NCBI GenBank assembly: GCA_963675365.2
Contig: CAXXVA010000003.1
Span: forward strand, 868,001-932,000
Source of the DNA: CAXXOK01 sp963675365
GTDB lineage: Bacteria > Bacillota > Clostridia > Christensenellales > Aristaeellaceae
Direction: 5' to 3'
DNA length: 64,000 nucleotides
Program-made: the position numbers and the translations under genes
Shown: positions 53,247 through 61,698 of the stretch, one piece after another
Position numbering within the stretch: position 1 is the first letter of the stretch
Layout of the letters: each line of letters starts with the position of its first letter
The notes under the pieces: generated by a model
What the model was told of the DNA's origin: nothing
What the model saw: only the letters and a program-made list of their open reading frames with translations
Databases searched by the model: none

Positions 53247-53953
53247 GTTCCGGCCACCTCCGGTACGTAACCAAGCAGAATGCTGACGTTGTCCTCCGCG
53301 CCGCGTTCCAGCGTCAATTCTAAAAGCTTGTCGATCGCCGCTTCTTCTTTAGCTTCCAGCAGAATATGTTCTATTTCCGTATCTTCCAGCATATTGAACA
53401 GCCCGTCCGAACAGATCAGCCACACGTCTCCGGGCTTCTTTTTCATTTCGATCAGATCAACCTCGACGACGGGCCCTGTGCCGATCGCTCGCGTGATTAC
53501 GCTTCGATACGGGTGTGATTTCGCCTCTTCGGGCGTCAGGGCGTTATTCCTGATCAGCTCGCCCACCACGCTGTGATCCTGCGTAACGCAGGTAAGTTTC
53601 CCATTGCGCAGAAGATAGGCGCGGCTGTCGCCCACGTGCGCGAGATATACCAGATCGCCGTTTTCCCATAAAAACGTCAGCGTTGTGCCCATGCCGCGCA
53701 GCGAAAAATCATACCGCTGTCTCTCAAACACACGCCGGTTGGCCGCTTCCACGCCAATGCGAAGAACGGTTTGGGAAGGAAGCTTGTTGGCGAGCATGTT
53801 TTCAATTACCTGCACTGCCAGCTTGCTTGCGGTTTCCCCGCCAAGATGGCCGCCCATGCCGTCGGCGACGCCGAACAGGTTGTCCCGAATCAGCATCGTG
53901 TCCTGGTTGGTTTGGCGGACCATTCCCTTGTGCGTTCTTGAATAGACCTGCAC
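53243..53953 (-). CDS. prpC: PP2C-family protein Ser/Thr phosphatase
   Basis: A 236-residue metal-dependent phosphatase, partner of PrkC. The metal-binding aspartates are in NQDTMLI, VADGMGGHLGGE, CSDGLFNML and AEDNVSILL. Start is a GTG at 53953 with AGAGGTG upstream. The pairing with prkC lets kinase and phosphatase be made together. Confidence 0.95.
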   Translation of the reverse strand: MQVYSRTHKGMVRQTNQDTMLIRDNLFGVADGMGGHLGGETASKLAVQVIENMLANKLPSQTVLRIGVEAANRRVFERQRYDFSLRGMGTTLTFLWENGDLVYLAHVGDSRAYLLRNGKLTCVTQDHSVVGELIRNNALTPEEAKSHPYRSVITRAIGTGPVVEVDLIEMKKKPGDVWLICSDGLFNMLEDTEIEHILLEAKEEAAIDKLLELTLERGAEDNVSILLGYVPEVAGT

Positions 53954-53971
53954 GGCGCACCTCTTTTCCGA

Positions 53972-55048
53972 TCAAGGGTTTCCGGTGTTTTCCATGATAG
54001 CAGTTTTGCTATTCTCTTTCAAGTAGTGATTGCGCAGCTGTCCGCACGCGCCGCTGATATCGCGTCCCATCTCGCGCCTGCAAGTCACAGAAATATGTCT
54101 GTCTTCAAGCGCCTTCACAAACGCGTTCGTTGCGTCCGCCGACGAAGGCTTGAGCGGGCTTTCCTTCACAGGATTGAGGGCAATCAGGTTGACGTGGCTT
54201 TGCAGCCCGTGTAAAAGACCCGCAAGCTCCAACGCGTGCTCGGGTTTGGAATTCAGCTGATCGATCAGCGCGTATTCGATCAGCACGCGTCTGCCGGTCT
54301 TCTTCACGTATCGCCGCACGGCGTCCATCAGGTCCTTGATCGGATACCGGTTTGCGATCGGCATGATCTGGCGGCGTATTTCGTCGTTTGGCGCGTGCAG
54401 AGATATGCTGAGCGTTACACCCAAGCCTTCTTCCGAAAGCTTGTCGATCTGCGGTACAAGCCCGCAGGTGCTTAAGGACAGAGAGCGCATACTGATGTTC
54501 AGTCCCTCGGGATGATTGATCAGACGCAGAAAGCGCAGGACTTCGTCGTAGTTTTCCAGCGGTTCGCCGCTGCCCATCAGCACGACATGCCCGACCTTGC
54601 CCTTCTCGCTCAGAAAACGGTTGGCAAGCACGACCTGACACAGCATTTCCGCCGTCGACAGATTGCGTACGCAGCCGTTGAGCGTGCTAGCGCAAAATTT
54701 GCAGCCCATTTTACAGCCGATCTGCGTGGAAATGCACAGCGAATAGCCGTAATGATAATGCATCAATACGCCTTCGATAATGTTGCCGTCCATCGTACTG
54801 AACAGGAACTTGACGGTATCATCGCGCTTGGATTGATAGATCTCTTCTACGGTCAAAGGGAAATCGACGGCCTCATTCCGCAATTGATCCCGAAGCGATT
54901 TGGGAAGATTGGTCATCTTCCCAAACGGCACGCCTGCGTGCAGCCAAGCAAACATCTGTTTGGCGCGGTACGAAGGCTGCGACAGGGATTGCAGGTAATT
55001 TTGCAGTTCTTCGGGTGTGAACCCTAAAAGCATCGGTTTGTCCGCCAT
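53972..55048 (-). CDS. rlmN: 23S rRNA (adenine-2503-C2)-methyltransferase RlmN
   Basis: A 358-residue radical SAM enzyme that methylates A2503 of 23S rRNA and A37 of some tRNAs. The radical SAM motif is CKMGCKFCAS (CX3CX2C); the GSGEPLENYDEVLRFL and SLHAPNDEIRRQIMP segments are typical, and the C-terminal Cys of the methyl-carrier pair lies in GACGQLR. The ATG at 55048 is one base past the rsmB stop; a longer frame from 55285 lies inside rsmB. Confidence 0.96.
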   Translation of the reverse strand: MADKPMLLGFTPEELQNYLQSLSQPSYRAKQMFAWLHAGVPFGKMTNLPKSLRDQLRNEAVDFPLTVEEIYQSKRDDTVKFLFSTMDGNIIEGVLMHYHYGYSLCISTQIGCKMGCKFCASTLNGCVRNLSTAEMLCQVVLANRFLSEKGKVGHVVLMGSGEPLENYDEVLRFLRLINHPEGLNISMRSLSLSTCGLVPQIDKLSEEGLGVTLSISLHAPNDEIRRQIMPIANRYPIKDLMDAVRRYVKKTGRRVLIEYALIDQLNSKPEHALELAGLLHGLQSHVNLIALNPVKESPLKPSSADATNAFVKALEDRHISVTCRREMGRDISGACGQLRNHYLKENSKTAIMENTGNP

Positions 55049-55049
55049 T

Positions 55050-56402
55050 TTACGCCCTCTGCCTTTGCAGCCGCGCGATAAAGAATCCTTCCACACCGTC
55101 CAGATGATTGTATAGCTGCAAGCCGTAAGCGCCCTGGCGTTTGCGGAATTCCTCCGGGAAGCTCGTTGGCAGCGGTTGTACGGTAAAAGCCGGATGGGAT
55201 TCCAGGAAGGCTTTGATCTGCTCCTGGTTTTCTTCCGGTAGAATGGTGCAGGTTGAGTAAACAAGCGTGCCGCCGGGTTTGACATAGCGGGATACCGTAT
55301 CCAGCAGCAGCGACTGCGTTTGAACGATGGACGGCAGATCGCCTTCTTTCAGCCGGTATGCGATATCCGGTTTCTCGGACAGCACGCCGAGGCCGGAGCA
55401 CGGCGCGTCCAGCAATACGGCGTCCATCATGCCCTCCATATCAGGTTTGAAACTTGCGGCGTCGCGTATGGAAATGCGCAGGTTTTCAAGCCGCAGCCGC
55501 TTTTTCATCGATTCCAGCAGACTGACGCGGTGTTCGTGAACGTCCCAGGCAAACACGCGTCCCGTATCCTGCATGGCTTCGGCCATGTACGCGGTTTTGC
55601 CGCCGGGCGCGGCGCAGCAGTCCAGCACGCGCATACCGGGCTTGGTCTGCACGGCCTCGGCTGCGAGCATGCTGGATTGTCCCTGTATGGAAAACAGTCC
55701 CTTTTGATAATCCGGGTCGGCCCCGATCTCCACCGCGCCCTTGATCAGATACGCATGCGGAACGATGCCGCGCTGCCAGTCCCACGGTTTGGTTTTTAAC
55801 AGCGCTTCAAACGCGTCGTCCGTCATCCGCAGCATATTGGGCCGGATCACCATACCGGATTTCGGCGCTTCGTACAGAATGATCGTCTCGGCGGTCTCCT
55901 GCCCGTAGGCGGCGATCAGTTTTTCCACAAGCCAAACGGGCATGTTGCCCATGATATGCAGATACTGAAGGACATCCTGTTCGCGGTCTGGCCACTTAAT
56001 AGTCTCCTTGCCTCGAACAAGGTTACGCAGTACGGCGTTGAGAAAACCGGACGCGCTCTCCTTGCCGGCGATTTTTGCTAGTTTCACGCCTTCGTTCACG
56101 GCGGCGCTGTCGGGAACCCGTTCGTGGAACAAAATCTGGCACGCGCTCAGCCGCAGGATATCGCGCAGCACGGGATCGTTTGTGGGATTTTCCATCAGGT
56201 TGTCCAGCGCATAGTCGATCTGCTCAATCTTTTCAAGCGTCGTATACACGATGCTGGTCGCAAGCCTGCGGTCGTTTGGCTGCAGCCTGTTCTGGCGCAG
56301 TCTGTTTTGCAGCGCCAGGGACGCGTACGCGCCCTTTTCGTGGATATCCCGCAGCACGTCCAACGCGATCAGACGTGCGTTCGGTGGAAATTTCGGGTTC
56401 AT
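55050..56402 (-). CDS. rsmB: 16S rRNA (cytosine-967-C5)-methyltransferase RsmB
   Basis: A 450-residue enzyme. The N-terminal NusB-like domain (residues 1-140) binds RNA; the C-terminal Rossmann methyltransferase has VLDCCAAPGGKTAYMAEAM, the first catalytic Cys in LLDAPCSGLGVL and the second in YSTCTILPEENQEQI. It overlaps fmt by four bases (ATGA). Confidence 0.95.
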   Translation of the reverse strand: MNPKFPPNARLIALDVLRDIHEKGAYASLALQNRLRQNRLQPNDRRLATSIVYTTLEKIEQIDYALDNLMENPTNDPVLRDILRLSACQILFHERVPDSAAVNEGVKLAKIAGKESASGFLNAVLRNLVRGKETIKWPDREQDVLQYLHIMGNMPVWLVEKLIAAYGQETAETIILYEAPKSGMVIRPNMLRMTDDAFEALLKTKPWDWQRGIVPHAYLIKGAVEIGADPDYQKGLFSIQGQSSMLAAEAVQTKPGMRVLDCCAAPGGKTAYMAEAMQDTGRVFAWDVHEHRVSLLESMKKRLRLENLRISIRDAASFKPDMEGMMDAVLLDAPCSGLGVLSEKPDIAYRLKEGDLPSIVQTQSLLLDTVSRYVKPGGTLVYSTCTILPEENQEQIKAFLESHPAFTVQPLPTSFPEEFRKRQGAYGLQLYNHLDGVEGFFIARLQRQRA

Positions 56403-57340
56403 AGCGTGGCCTCGTTCAGAATTATTCCGGTTTCGATGCTTCTGCCAAGCAGAAACGCTTTTGCGGTCATGCGTTTGGCGTTGGGAGCCTGAATTTCAAG
56501 CAATTCAATTGCTCCGTTGCCCGTGGCGACCAACAAACCGTCTTTTGCGTTCGCTGACAGCACCGTGCCCGGTAAAGTTTTTATAGCCGTGGATACGGGG
56601 TTTGCACTCCAGACCTTCAAATTCCCGTTAGCGCATTCCACATAGGCGCAGGGCCAGGGGTTCATGGCACGGACGCGGCAGAAGAGCGCGCGGGAGGTTT
56701 GCGAAAAGTCCAATTTCCCCATGTCCTTTTTCAGCATCGGATCGTAACTCATATCCGCTTCATTCTGTTTGGTTCTTTCGCAGGTGCCGGCTTCCAGCTT
56801 TTGTATTGTCTCTATCAAAAGATCCGCGCCGACTTCCGACAGCGTTTCCGTCAGGCTGCCTGCGGTTTCCCCGTCTGTAATCGGCACTTCGCGTTTTAAC
56901 AGCATGTCGCCGGTATCGATACCCGCATCGGTCATCATGGTCGTCACGCCGGTGACCTTATCGTCCTGCAAAATCGCCCAGTTGATCGGAGCGCTGCCGC
57001 GATGGCGCGGCAGCAGCGACGCGTGCACGTTCACCGTACAGATTTTGGGAACGTCGAGGATCGCCTGGTTTAAAATCTGCCCAAACGCCGCCGTGACGCA
57101 AAGATCCGGTTCAAGGCTTGCTAAATCTTCCAGGCCGTCCTTGCGTATTTTCAAAGGCTGAAACACCGGGATGCCCGCCTGCAGGGCAAGTTCCTTCACC
57201 GGGCTCATCCGCACCTTGCCGCCGCGTCCTTTGGGCCGGTCCGGCTGGGTAAAGACACCAACCACCTGATGGCCCGACGCAATCAGCGCCCGCAATGACG
57301 GCACGGAGAACTCGGGCGTACCCATGAATACGATTCTCAT
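56399..57340 (-). CDS. fmt: Methionyl-tRNA formyltransferase
   Basis: A 313-residue enzyme that formylates initiator Met-tRNA with 10-formyltetrahydrofolate. Motifs: VFMGTPEFSVPSLRAL, NVHASLLPRHRGSAPINWAI (catalytic Asn and His), and MTDAGIDTGDMLL. The C-terminal OB-fold domain spans residues 205-313. Overlaps def by four bases. Confidence 0.96.
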   Translation of the reverse strand: MRIVFMGTPEFSVPSLRALIASGHQVVGVFTQPDRPKGRGGKVRMSPVKELALQAGIPVFQPLKIRKDGLEDLASLEPDLCVTAAFGQILNQAILDVPKICTVNVHASLLPRHRGSAPINWAILQDDKVTGVTTMMTDAGIDTGDMLLKREVPITDGETAGSLTETLSEVGADLLIETIQKLEAGTCERTKQNEADMSYDPMLKKDMGKLDFSQTSRALFCRVRAMNPWPCAYVECANGNLKVWSANPVSTAIKTLPGTVLSANAKDGLLVATGNGAIELLEIQAPNAKRMTAKAFLLGRSIETGIILNEATL

Positions 57341-57831
57341 AGCTGTTCCTGTTCGGCGTCGTCTTCGTTTTCCAAATCTTCCAGGAAGATTTCATGATCC
57401 ATGATATCCACGTACAAAACGCCGTTGAGATGGTCGATTTCATGGCACAGCGCACGGGCGCACAATCCCTCTCCGGTCACGACGATTTCCTCGCCCTTGC
57501 CGTTTTGCGCCTTGACCGTGACCTTCATCGGGCGTTTGACGTAGCCCATTCTTTCCGGGACGCTCAAACAGCCTTCCGATCCTTGCTGCTCTCCTTCGGT
57601 TGCGATGATCTCGGGATTGACGAGCTGATACAGCTTGTCGTCCACTTCCACGACGCAACAGCGCTTGAGCACCCCGACCTGCGGCGCGGCGAGCCCGGCG
57701 CCGTTATTTTCACGCATGGTATCCACCAGATCGTCCAGAAACGTCTGCAGACGCGAATTGAATTTTGTAACCGGTTTGGAAACTTTGCGCAGTTTTTCGT
57801 CGCCGATGGTGATAATTTTCCGAATTGCCAT
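57337..57831 (-). CDS. def: Peptide deformylase
   Basis: A 164-residue metalloenzyme that removes the formyl group from nascent proteins. All three motifs are visible: GAGLAAPQVG, EGCLSVP (metal Cys) and HEIDHLNGVL (metal His pair and Glu). The acidic C-terminal tail is usual for type 1 enzymes of Clostridia. The ATG has AGGAG upstream. Confidence 0.96.
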   Translation of the reverse strand: MAIRKIITIGDEKLRKVSKPVTKFNSRLQTFLDDLVDTMRENNGAGLAAPQVGVLKRCCVVEVDDKLYQLVNPEIIATEGEQQGSEGCLSVPERMGYVKRPMKVTVKAQNGKGEEIVVTGEGLCARALCHEIDHLNGVLYVDIMDHEIFLEDLENEDDAEQEQL

Positions 57832-57843
57832 ATTCTATATCTC

Positions 57844-60084
57844 CTACATCAATGTTGACGGGTTCAGTTCGTAATATACCTGACAGCGTTCGTCGCTGTC
57901 CAGAGCCAAATCGCTTAGCATGTCAAGCACGGGTTTGACGTCCTCGTGATCGAACAGTTTCAAAAGCACATGATAGCGGTACCTGCCGCGGATCATTTTG
58001 ACCGGCGCTTCGTCCGCCCGGATAGACAGCACGCGCTTTTTCTGCGCCGGATGGGCTTCCACGAACACGTTTGCCTTCTCAAACAGCGTGTCGTTTTTAT
58101 GCTTTGCCGCGTCCATATCCGCACTTTCGACCAGAAGTCTGGCAAACAGTGTAAACGGCGGATACAACCCCGTACGCCTGCGCTCGATCTCCTCGGAGAA
58201 GAACGAACGGTAATCCTGCGCGGACGCGCTTACGATGCACGGATGCTCCGGCTTGTACGTCTGCACGATCACCTCGCCGGCGCTCTCCGCGCGTCCGGCG
58301 CGCCCCGCCATCTGCGTAATCAGCTGGAAGGTCCGCTCCTGCGCCCGGTAATCCTGAATGAAGAGCGAAAGGTCCGCCGCGATAACGCCTACCAGCGTCA
58401 CCTTGGGATAATCAAGCCCCTTGGCAATCATCTGCGTACCGATCAGAGCCTGCGCCCTGCCCTCGCGAAACGCGGTGAGCATGTGGTAATGCGCGTCCTT
58501 CTTCTGCGTGGTATCGTTATCCATCCGAAGGGTTTTAATTCCCGGAAACAACCTTTGGATTTCCTCTTCCACCTTCTGCGTGCCCGTTCCGAAATAGCGG
58601 ATATACTTGCTGCCGCAGTTTGGGCAGACCTCAGGAGGACGTTCCGTTTTACCGCAGAAGTGGCAGCGCAGCATACCCTGGGTCCCGTCCTTTTGCTGAT
58701 GGAGCGTAAGGCTTACGTCGCACTGGTCGCAGCGCATCACGTATCCGCAGTTGCGGCAGCTTACAAAGGTGTGGTAGCCCCTGCGGTTGATGAACAGCAT
58801 CGCCTGCTCGCCCCGGGAAAAGCACTCGCCTAGCTTTTGGCGCAGCAGGCCGGAGATCATCGAGCGGTTGCCCGCCGCAAGCTCACGTCGCATATCCAAG
58901 ACGGTGACCTGCGGCATCGGGCGGTTGTGCACGCGGCTCATCATTTCCACCAGCGTGTACCCGCCGTTCTGCGCCTGTGAAAAGCTTAAGATACTCGGCG
59001 TTGCCGAGGATAAAAGCAGCGTCGCACCTTCGCGCAGCGCGCGGCTTCTGGCCACTTTACGGGCGTCGTAGCGCGGATGGCGGTCGCTTAGGTAGCTTTG
59101 CTCGTGTTCCTCGTCGATCACGATCAGGCCGAGGTTTTCAAGCGGGGCGAAAATTGCCGAGCGCGCGCCGATCACGACGTTTGCGTCGCCCAGACGGATC
59201 CGCTGCCACTCGTCCACACGCTCCCCGTCGGACAAACGGCTGTGCAGAACGGCGGTTCTGGGACCGAAGCGGTTGCGGAACCACAAAACCATCTGCGGCG
59301 TCAGCGCGATTTCCGGTACGAGGATAATGGCGTTTTTGCCCATCTCCAGCGCCGCCTCGACCATCGAGAGGTACACTTCCGTTTTTCCGCTGCCCGTTAC
59401 CCCGTGCAGCAGGTACGCGCCTCGGCCTTTGCGAAGATCCGGAAGCATGACCAAAAGCGCCTGGTTCTGCTCGTCGGTGAGTACGGGAGCTTCGCTTTTC
59501 GTGATCTGCATGTCTTCGTACGGGCGGCGCAGTTCCTGTTTGGAAGTCTGCACCACAAATCCGTCGGCGACCAGCCTGCGCAGGGCATCCGCAGGCGCGT
59601 TCACCCATTGTGCCAGTTCCCCGGCCGTTCTCTCCTCGCCGTCTCCAAGGGCACGGAGGAGCATTTTACGCTTTTCCGATCTCCCCTGCGCTTCCATCTG
59701 CCGTTCTATGGTATGGATATCCTTTAAACGGTACATTGAAACCTGCTTAGCGCGCGTACGCCCCGTCCGCATGGCGGCGGGCAGCATCAACCTGAGCGTT
59801 TCAGACAGCGGACAGTGGTCTTCCTCGGCGAGTTCCTGCGCCAGGGCTATGATGGGCGGCAGAATCACGGGATAATCGTCCAGAAGCCTGCGAATCGGTT
59901 TGAGTTTATTGTCCGGCACGTCGGTTTTATCCGTGATCTCCAAAACGACGCCGTCGACAAAGCGACCCGCAAGCGGCACGTTGACGCGCATACCCGGTTC
60001 CACCCGCATACCCTCCGGTATCAGGTAGGAAAACGGTTTGGATACGTTTGTATGGACGACGTCCACAATTACTTGCGCGATCAA
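57844..60084 (-). CDS. priA: Primosomal replication-restart helicase PriA
   Basis: A 746-residue 3'-to-5' helicase that reloads the replisome at stalled forks. The N-terminal DNA-binding part (residues 1-190) precedes the helicase: Walker A LHGVTGSGKTEVYLSM, DEEH box IVIDEEHEQ, and motif VI region QMAGRAGRAE. Two zinc-binding cysteine clusters are present (CRNCGYVMRCDQC and CHFCGK...CPNC). The start is TTG at 60084, with GAGG eight bases upstream inside the dacF end; a longer frame to 60186 lies within dacF and is not used. Confidence 0.94.
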   Translation of the reverse strand: MIAQVIVDVVHTNVSKPFSYLIPEGMRVEPGMRVNVPLAGRFVDGVVLEITDKTDVPDNKLKPIRRLLDDYPVILPPIIALAQELAEEDHCPLSETLRLMLPAAMRTGRTRAKQVSMYRLKDIHTIERQMEAQGRSEKRKMLLRALGDGEERTAGELAQWVNAPADALRRLVADGFVVQTSKQELRRPYEDMQITKSEAPVLTDEQNQALLVMLPDLRKGRGAYLLHGVTGSGKTEVYLSMVEAALEMGKNAIILVPEIALTPQMVLWFRNRFGPRTAVLHSRLSDGERVDEWQRIRLGDANVVIGARSAIFAPLENLGLIVIDEEHEQSYLSDRHPRYDARKVARSRALREGATLLLSSATPSILSFSQAQNGGYTLVEMMSRVHNRPMPQVTVLDMRRELAAGNRSMISGLLRQKLGECFSRGEQAMLFINRRGYHTFVSCRNCGYVMRCDQCDVSLTLHQQKDGTQGMLRCHFCGKTERPPEVCPNCGSKYIRYFGTGTQKVEEEIQRLFPGIKTLRMDNDTTQKKDAHYHMLTAFREGRAQALIGTQMIAKGLDYPKVTLVGVIAADLSLFIQDYRAQERTFQLITQMAGRAGRAESAGEVIVQTYKPEHPCIVSASAQDYRSFFSEEIERRRTGLYPPFTLFARLLVESADMDAAKHKNDTLFEKANVFVEAHPAQKKRVLSIRADEAPVKMIRGRYRYHVLLKLFDHEDVKPVLDMLSDLALDSDERCQVYYELNPSTLM

Positions 60085-60094
60085 TGTCTGTACC

Positions 60095-61588
60095 TCAACG
60101 GAAATAGCGGTTCTTAGGCTTGGGGACGCTCCGCTTGCGTCCGCGCTTGGACTTCTTGCGGAATACGCGGCGCAGGATGAAAGCAAGGGCGATCAGAATC
60201 AGGAACGGCCATCCAAGCAGGAACACCGCTTCCAGCGAGAACGGGGGCAGCGGATTGGGATCGGCGTAGGTTTCCGCTTTAATCTCGGCGATGGTCTTTG
60301 GCGCGTTCTCCCGCCGTGCGATGGAACGGGTGGCGTACAATTCGTATACCGCCGGATCGCCGCCGTCGTCCGGGTAATAGGTCAAGGTGCCGAAGGTCTC
60401 GCCGGCCGTGATCGGCGTGGCAAAGGTATCGCGCGTGTACTCGATCAGTACGTTCTCACGGAGGTTTCTGGCCATTTCCTCCACTTCGGTAATGGTCGCG
60501 ACAATCTCAACAGGTCGCGTATCCACGCTGGCGCGGATGCCGAGCTGCAGCCGGCCGATATCCGAATCATCCAGCGCATACCCCGAGGTTGCGATGATGG
60601 TGGGGTTCATGGCGTACAGCTCCATCGGCGTAACGCTGACGAACTGCGTGAATCCGTAGTTCATCAGCTTGATGGAATCCGTCCAGCGCCCTACCCTGGA
60701 GGAGTAAAATACGACGGAGATCAGTTCCACGCCGTCCTTTTGGGCGGCGCCGACGTAGCAGTATCCCGAACGGTCCAGATACCCGGTTTTAATTCCGATC
60801 GCGTAGGGGTAATAGTATTCGTTGTCGTCCGCGGCGTTGAGCCAGTTGGCGTCGGTGCCGACCATGACCCTTGACCCGCGGATATTGCTGCGCGGGAGGC
60901 TGTACGTAAACGTATCCACGATGCTGCGGAAGAGGTCGTTTTGCATCGCTTCCCTGGCGATCAGCGCCATATCGTGCGCTGTTGTGTAATGGTCCAGATC
61001 GTCCAGGCCGCTGGGATTGGCAAAATGTGTGCTGGTGCAGCCGATCATGGCCGCCGCCTGGTTCATTGCGTCCACAAAGGCGGGTACGCTGCCCGCGACG
61101 CTTTCAGCGATCAGGCGTGCGCCGTCGTTGCCGGAGCGTATCATGGTTGCGTAAAGCAGATCCTTGAAGTTGATCGTCTCGCCCATTTCCAGCGGAATGC
61201 TGGAACTGCCGTACGGCAGATTGACGGTCTCCGCGCTGGCGGTCACGGTCGATTCCAGATCGCCTTTGACGATACCTAAAAACACGGTGAGGATTTTCGT
61301 CGTGGACGCCGGGTACATAACCTGATCGGCGTTCTTTTCAAAGATGATCTTCCCGCTGGACGCCTCGATCAATATCGCGGACTTGGCGTAAAGCTGTTCG
61401 GCCAGAAGGATTTCCGGGTGTTCCGGGTCATACGGCTCAGCGCCTGCCGCAAGCTGCGGTTCGATATACGGAACCTTATTATTGTCTGCCTCTTCGGCAC
61501 TTGCGGCGGGAAGCAGACTCCCAAGCAAAACAAACCCAAAAACGGCTGCCGTGAAAGCGATCACGATACGCGCTAAAATCCGCTTCAA
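60095..61588 (-). CDS. dacF: D-alanyl-D-alanine carboxypeptidase (DacF/PBP5 family)
   Basis: A 497-residue penicillin-binding protein that trims the pentapeptide of peptidoglycan. A signal peptide covers residues 1-31. Active-site motifs: Ser95 and Lys98 in YPASTTKI, SGN in MIRSGNDGARL, and KTG in GIKTGYLDRSG. The PBP5_C beta domain spans about residues 320-430, and, unlike the amphipathic helix of E. coli PBP5, the protein ends with a transmembrane helix (about 450-470) and a basic tail. The TTG start at 61588 has GGGAGGG six bases upstream. Confidence 0.92.
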   Translation of the reverse strand: MKRILARIVIAFTAAVFGFVLLGSLLPAASAEEADNNKVPYIEPQLAAGAEPYDPEHPEILLAEQLYAKSAILIEASSGKIIFEKNADQVMYPASTTKILTVFLGIVKGDLESTVTASAETVNLPYGSSSIPLEMGETINFKDLLYATMIRSGNDGARLIAESVAGSVPAFVDAMNQAAAMIGCTSTHFANPSGLDDLDHYTTAHDMALIAREAMQNDLFRSIVDTFTYSLPRSNIRGSRVMVGTDANWLNAADDNEYYYPYAIGIKTGYLDRSGYCYVGAAQKDGVELISVVFYSSRVGRWTDSIKLMNYGFTQFVSVTPMELYAMNPTIIATSGYALDDSDIGRLQLGIRASVDTRPVEIVATITEVEEMARNLRENVLIEYTRDTFATPITAGETFGTLTYYPDDGGDPAVYELYATRSIARRENAPKTIAEIKAETYADPNPLPPFSLEAVFLLGWPFLILIALAFILRRVFRKKSKRGRKRSVPKPKNRYFR

Positions 61589-61622
61589 CCGCAGCCCTCC
61601 CCCAAGTTTATTGCAATCATAA

Positions 61623-61651
61623 ATTATACCGTTTCGCTGCCTGTTTGTCCA
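61623..61651 (-). promoter_or_regulatory. Promoter of dacF and the downstream housekeeping cluster
   Basis: Minus strand TGGACA (61651-61646), 17 bases, TATAAT (61628-61623). Start of transcription is expected near 61616. A CGCCGT/ACGGCG stem just upstream (about 61653-61688) may end addB transcription, but its U-tract is poor. Confidence 0.55.
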
Positions 61652-61698
61652 ATAAACGCCGTGGTTGTTTCAAACATGAAACGGCGGGGTCCGGGCCT

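Noticed and set aside
57946..58833. 295-codon plus-strand frame inside priA
   Set aside because: Antisense shadow of the helicase; no start context or recognisable domain.
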